Positions 62,191 to 64,000 of a DNA stretch of 64,000 bases are shown piece after piece. The stretch is from Euclidia mi. Its lineage: Eukaryota > Arthropoda > Insecta > Lepidoptera > Erebidae. Position numbers and translations under genes: made by a program. The stretch is from the NCBI GenBank assembly GCA_944739405.2, contig OX123186.2, positions 41,649,551 through 41,713,550 of the forward strand, given 5' to 3'. The notes below the pieces were generated by a model. That model worked only from the letters and a program-made list of their open reading frames with translations, did not search any database and had not been told where the DNA came from. Numbering within the stretch: the stretch's first letter is position 1; each line of letters opens with the position of its first letter.

Positions 62191-63660
62191 AATAAAAATC
62201 CAGTTTACGACCATGCATCGAGAGTTTTTGAGTTTATTGTGTTCGTATAGAACGATAGGACACTGCGATGACTGCGGTTCGTAATATTTATTAATCAAAG
62301 ATTAGCTTAAGTCAGTGTTATGTCATTATAAACTATTATAAAATAGACCAAAATGTCAACCATAGAACAAAAAATAAAAAAAATATGCTTGTAAATTCAC
62401 TCTATTTCAATGATAGTCAAATATCTATCAATTAGTTTACTCAAGATAACGTATTCTTTGCATGTATGACAAGAGTTCTTCGTTATACTGGTTTTCTGCC
62501 CAGCACACTCATAGCACCGAAGTTCTTTTTTAAGAACCTGAAGTCGCAAGAGTGAAATTAGTTTTGTTTACATGACGTATCGATATCCAAAATGACTTAC
62601 ATGTTTGGTGACGTCGGTCACAAACCGGGCTAGTACGAAAACTCTGGAACGAGAGCCCGCTTCACCAAGGAAGTATGGACTTATAGAGGAGGGCATGATA
62701 TAAGGCAGCTACTCGAATCCACGACTCGTAGTTTTTGTTTCCTCCCAGTCTCACAGAAGTATACACCACTAATGGCGGGCCAAAGGTCAATATTTCAGTA
62801 AATAAGCCAAATAAATTGTATGCAAAAAAAATTAATAGTAATCTGAAAACCACCGTGTCGAAAAGCCTTACACTAATTGATATTTTGACATTCCATTTAG
62901 CTGATATTGATAGAGCCGTATTTAAATTATCTACGACAGTTAATTAGTTCGAAGGCTGCTGCTGAAGTATGTAGTTATCAGGAAGTTATCAGGAAATAGC
63001 CGAGCTAAAAATAAATACAGAAGTGGGAAGGCATTCAGTTGCTCTATTAAGTATCAAATCGATTATATTTATAGTCTATAGTTGACAGAATCATCGTAGT
63101 TTCAGTGTATAAAATACTCCCTTAATATGAATAAATATAAAGTAAAGTTACTTTATCTGTTTATTATTATTTTATTTTATAAAGGCGTCAAATGACCTAG
63201 TTCCTGTCACTAATGATAGTGAATGACTAACAGGTATAATTATAATTAGCTTTGAAAGCTGACTGGAGTATAGGATAATAGTGTCATTTAAAATATTGCT
63301 TTAATATTAAGGCATTGAATATGAAACAGTTGTATAGCTATTACAATTGTAAATAAAGAACAAACTTCATACTATAACTTTAAGATTTACATCTAACTTT
63401 TACTTATTTTACAGTTGTTTTATGATATATCTGCGTATACATTTGAATATAATTTTCTTGAATATAATTAAATAATTACAGTGATACATCACAGGACAGA
63501 GTGCCAGGAGAGGTCTAAACAACTGACCCAGTACTATTAATGTGAAACATTTTTGTAGAGGTCAATATCACTACCGACATCATAAAAGAAAAGCAAAAGT
63601 CTACCAAGTTATACCCACATACTTTTACTACAAACACTGCTAATAAATTAAAAACAAGCA
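62191..63660. other. AT-rich spacer, nothing recognised
   Basis: Short frames at 62662-62853 (minus) and 62735-62947 (plus) overlap on opposite strands and have no motif. Confidence 0.45.
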
Positions 63661-63672
63661 CAAGCACAACCG

Positions 63673-63735
63673 TGTGGTGACGGATTAAGAATACTGAATG
63701 TCACCACCCCATATCATCCCATGGGTATCGTAAGA
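63673..63735 (+). mobile_element. Short LINE-like scrap
   Basis: AAGAATACTGAATGTCACCA and CCCATGGGTATCGTAAGAG resemble, from memory, a common lepidopteran repeat. Very short. Confidence 0.35.
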
Positions 63736-63802
63736 GCCGGCCAAGGAAGCATAATACTATGCAGAGAATAGCACTGCAAGAGAAGGAAAACTTGATACAA
63801 AC

Positions 63803-64000
63803 CCTATACCAACCCGTTTGGCTAGCGTGGTATAGTAGGCCAATTCCTCCTTTCAAAGGAGAGTCTTAGTCCAGCAGTGGACTATTAAAGGCTGATGATG
63901 ATGATGACAAGCACAACCAAAAAAAGCGCAATAAACGTCTGCAAATAAAGGCTGCTTTGCTATCAAAAATTAGCGTATTGACTTTTTGTAACATCAGCTA
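63803..64000. repeat. Duplicated segment, right copy (runs off the window)
   Basis: Colinear with 59503-59700 at an exact 4,300-bp offset. The homology is still running at base 64000, so the true length is unknown. Confidence 0.9.

Overview
This 64 kb window looks like repeat-dense intergenic DNA from a moth or butterfly (Lepidoptera). The base composition is AT-rich and no bacterial signals are present. Nearly every readable protein is a retroelement protein of a kind common in Lepidoptera: R4/Dong-like, CR1-like and RTE-like LINEs, a BEL/Pao element, a CsRn1-like Ty3/gypsy element and an env-bearing Ty3/gypsy element (endogenous retrovirus, errantivirus-like). I found no convincing host protein-coding exon, no rRNA and no stand-alone tRNA gene. 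Species cannot be read from the sequence.

Layout. 1-4.9 kb: AT-rich spacer with two tRNA-derived SINEs, each with target-site duplications, and a BEL/Pao scrap. 4.9-9.6 kb: a full-length but decayed R4/Dong-like LINE (copy A) and a 5'-truncated relative (copy B), both bounded by TTA microsatellite tracts. 9.8-13.5 kb: a decayed CsRn1-like gypsy element with a tRNA-Trp-type primer site. 15.2-17.2 kb: satellite-like tandem repeats and minisatellites. 17.3-25.9 kb: a 30-bp repeat array into which a LINE fragment and later a complete BEL/Pao element (611-bp LTRs, CTAAT duplication) inserted. 25.9-31.3 kb: more array, a candidate TATA/Inr core promoter, RTE-like scraps and common lepidopteran interspersed repeats.

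31.3-47.2 kb is the most informative block. An R4/Dong-like LINE (copy C) is split by an 8,991-bp env-bearing LTR retrotransposon with near-identical 251-bp LTRs and a GATC target duplication. That retrotransposon has open pol and env frames. Its gag is interrupted by a 421-bp insertion that holds a perfect 181-bp inverted repeat. Its env has matching splice donor and acceptor signals 6.2 kb apart that supply a signal-peptide exon from the 5' leader. A second, divergent R4-like LINE (copy D) abuts copy C at the same TTA tract.

47.2-57.8 kb: terminal repeats of a common interspersed family, a strong hairpin, a nearly intact CR1-like LINE with ORF1 and ORF2 (two nonsense codons), two RTE-like LINE remnants, and a composite satellite-bearing element with a MITE-like insert. 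57.8-64 kb: mostly unassigned AT-rich DNA with a second SINE (16-bp target duplication), a SINE tail, and a 198-bp duplicated segment whose two copies lie exactly 4,300 bp apart, the second running off the window edge.

How the parts relate: LINE enzymes (reverse transcriptase plus endonuclease) insert themselves and probably drive the SINEs. One SINE family shares its 3' tail with the LINE that ends at 55.74 kb. LTR elements insert by integrase and have landed inside older repeats, which gives an order of events from nesting.
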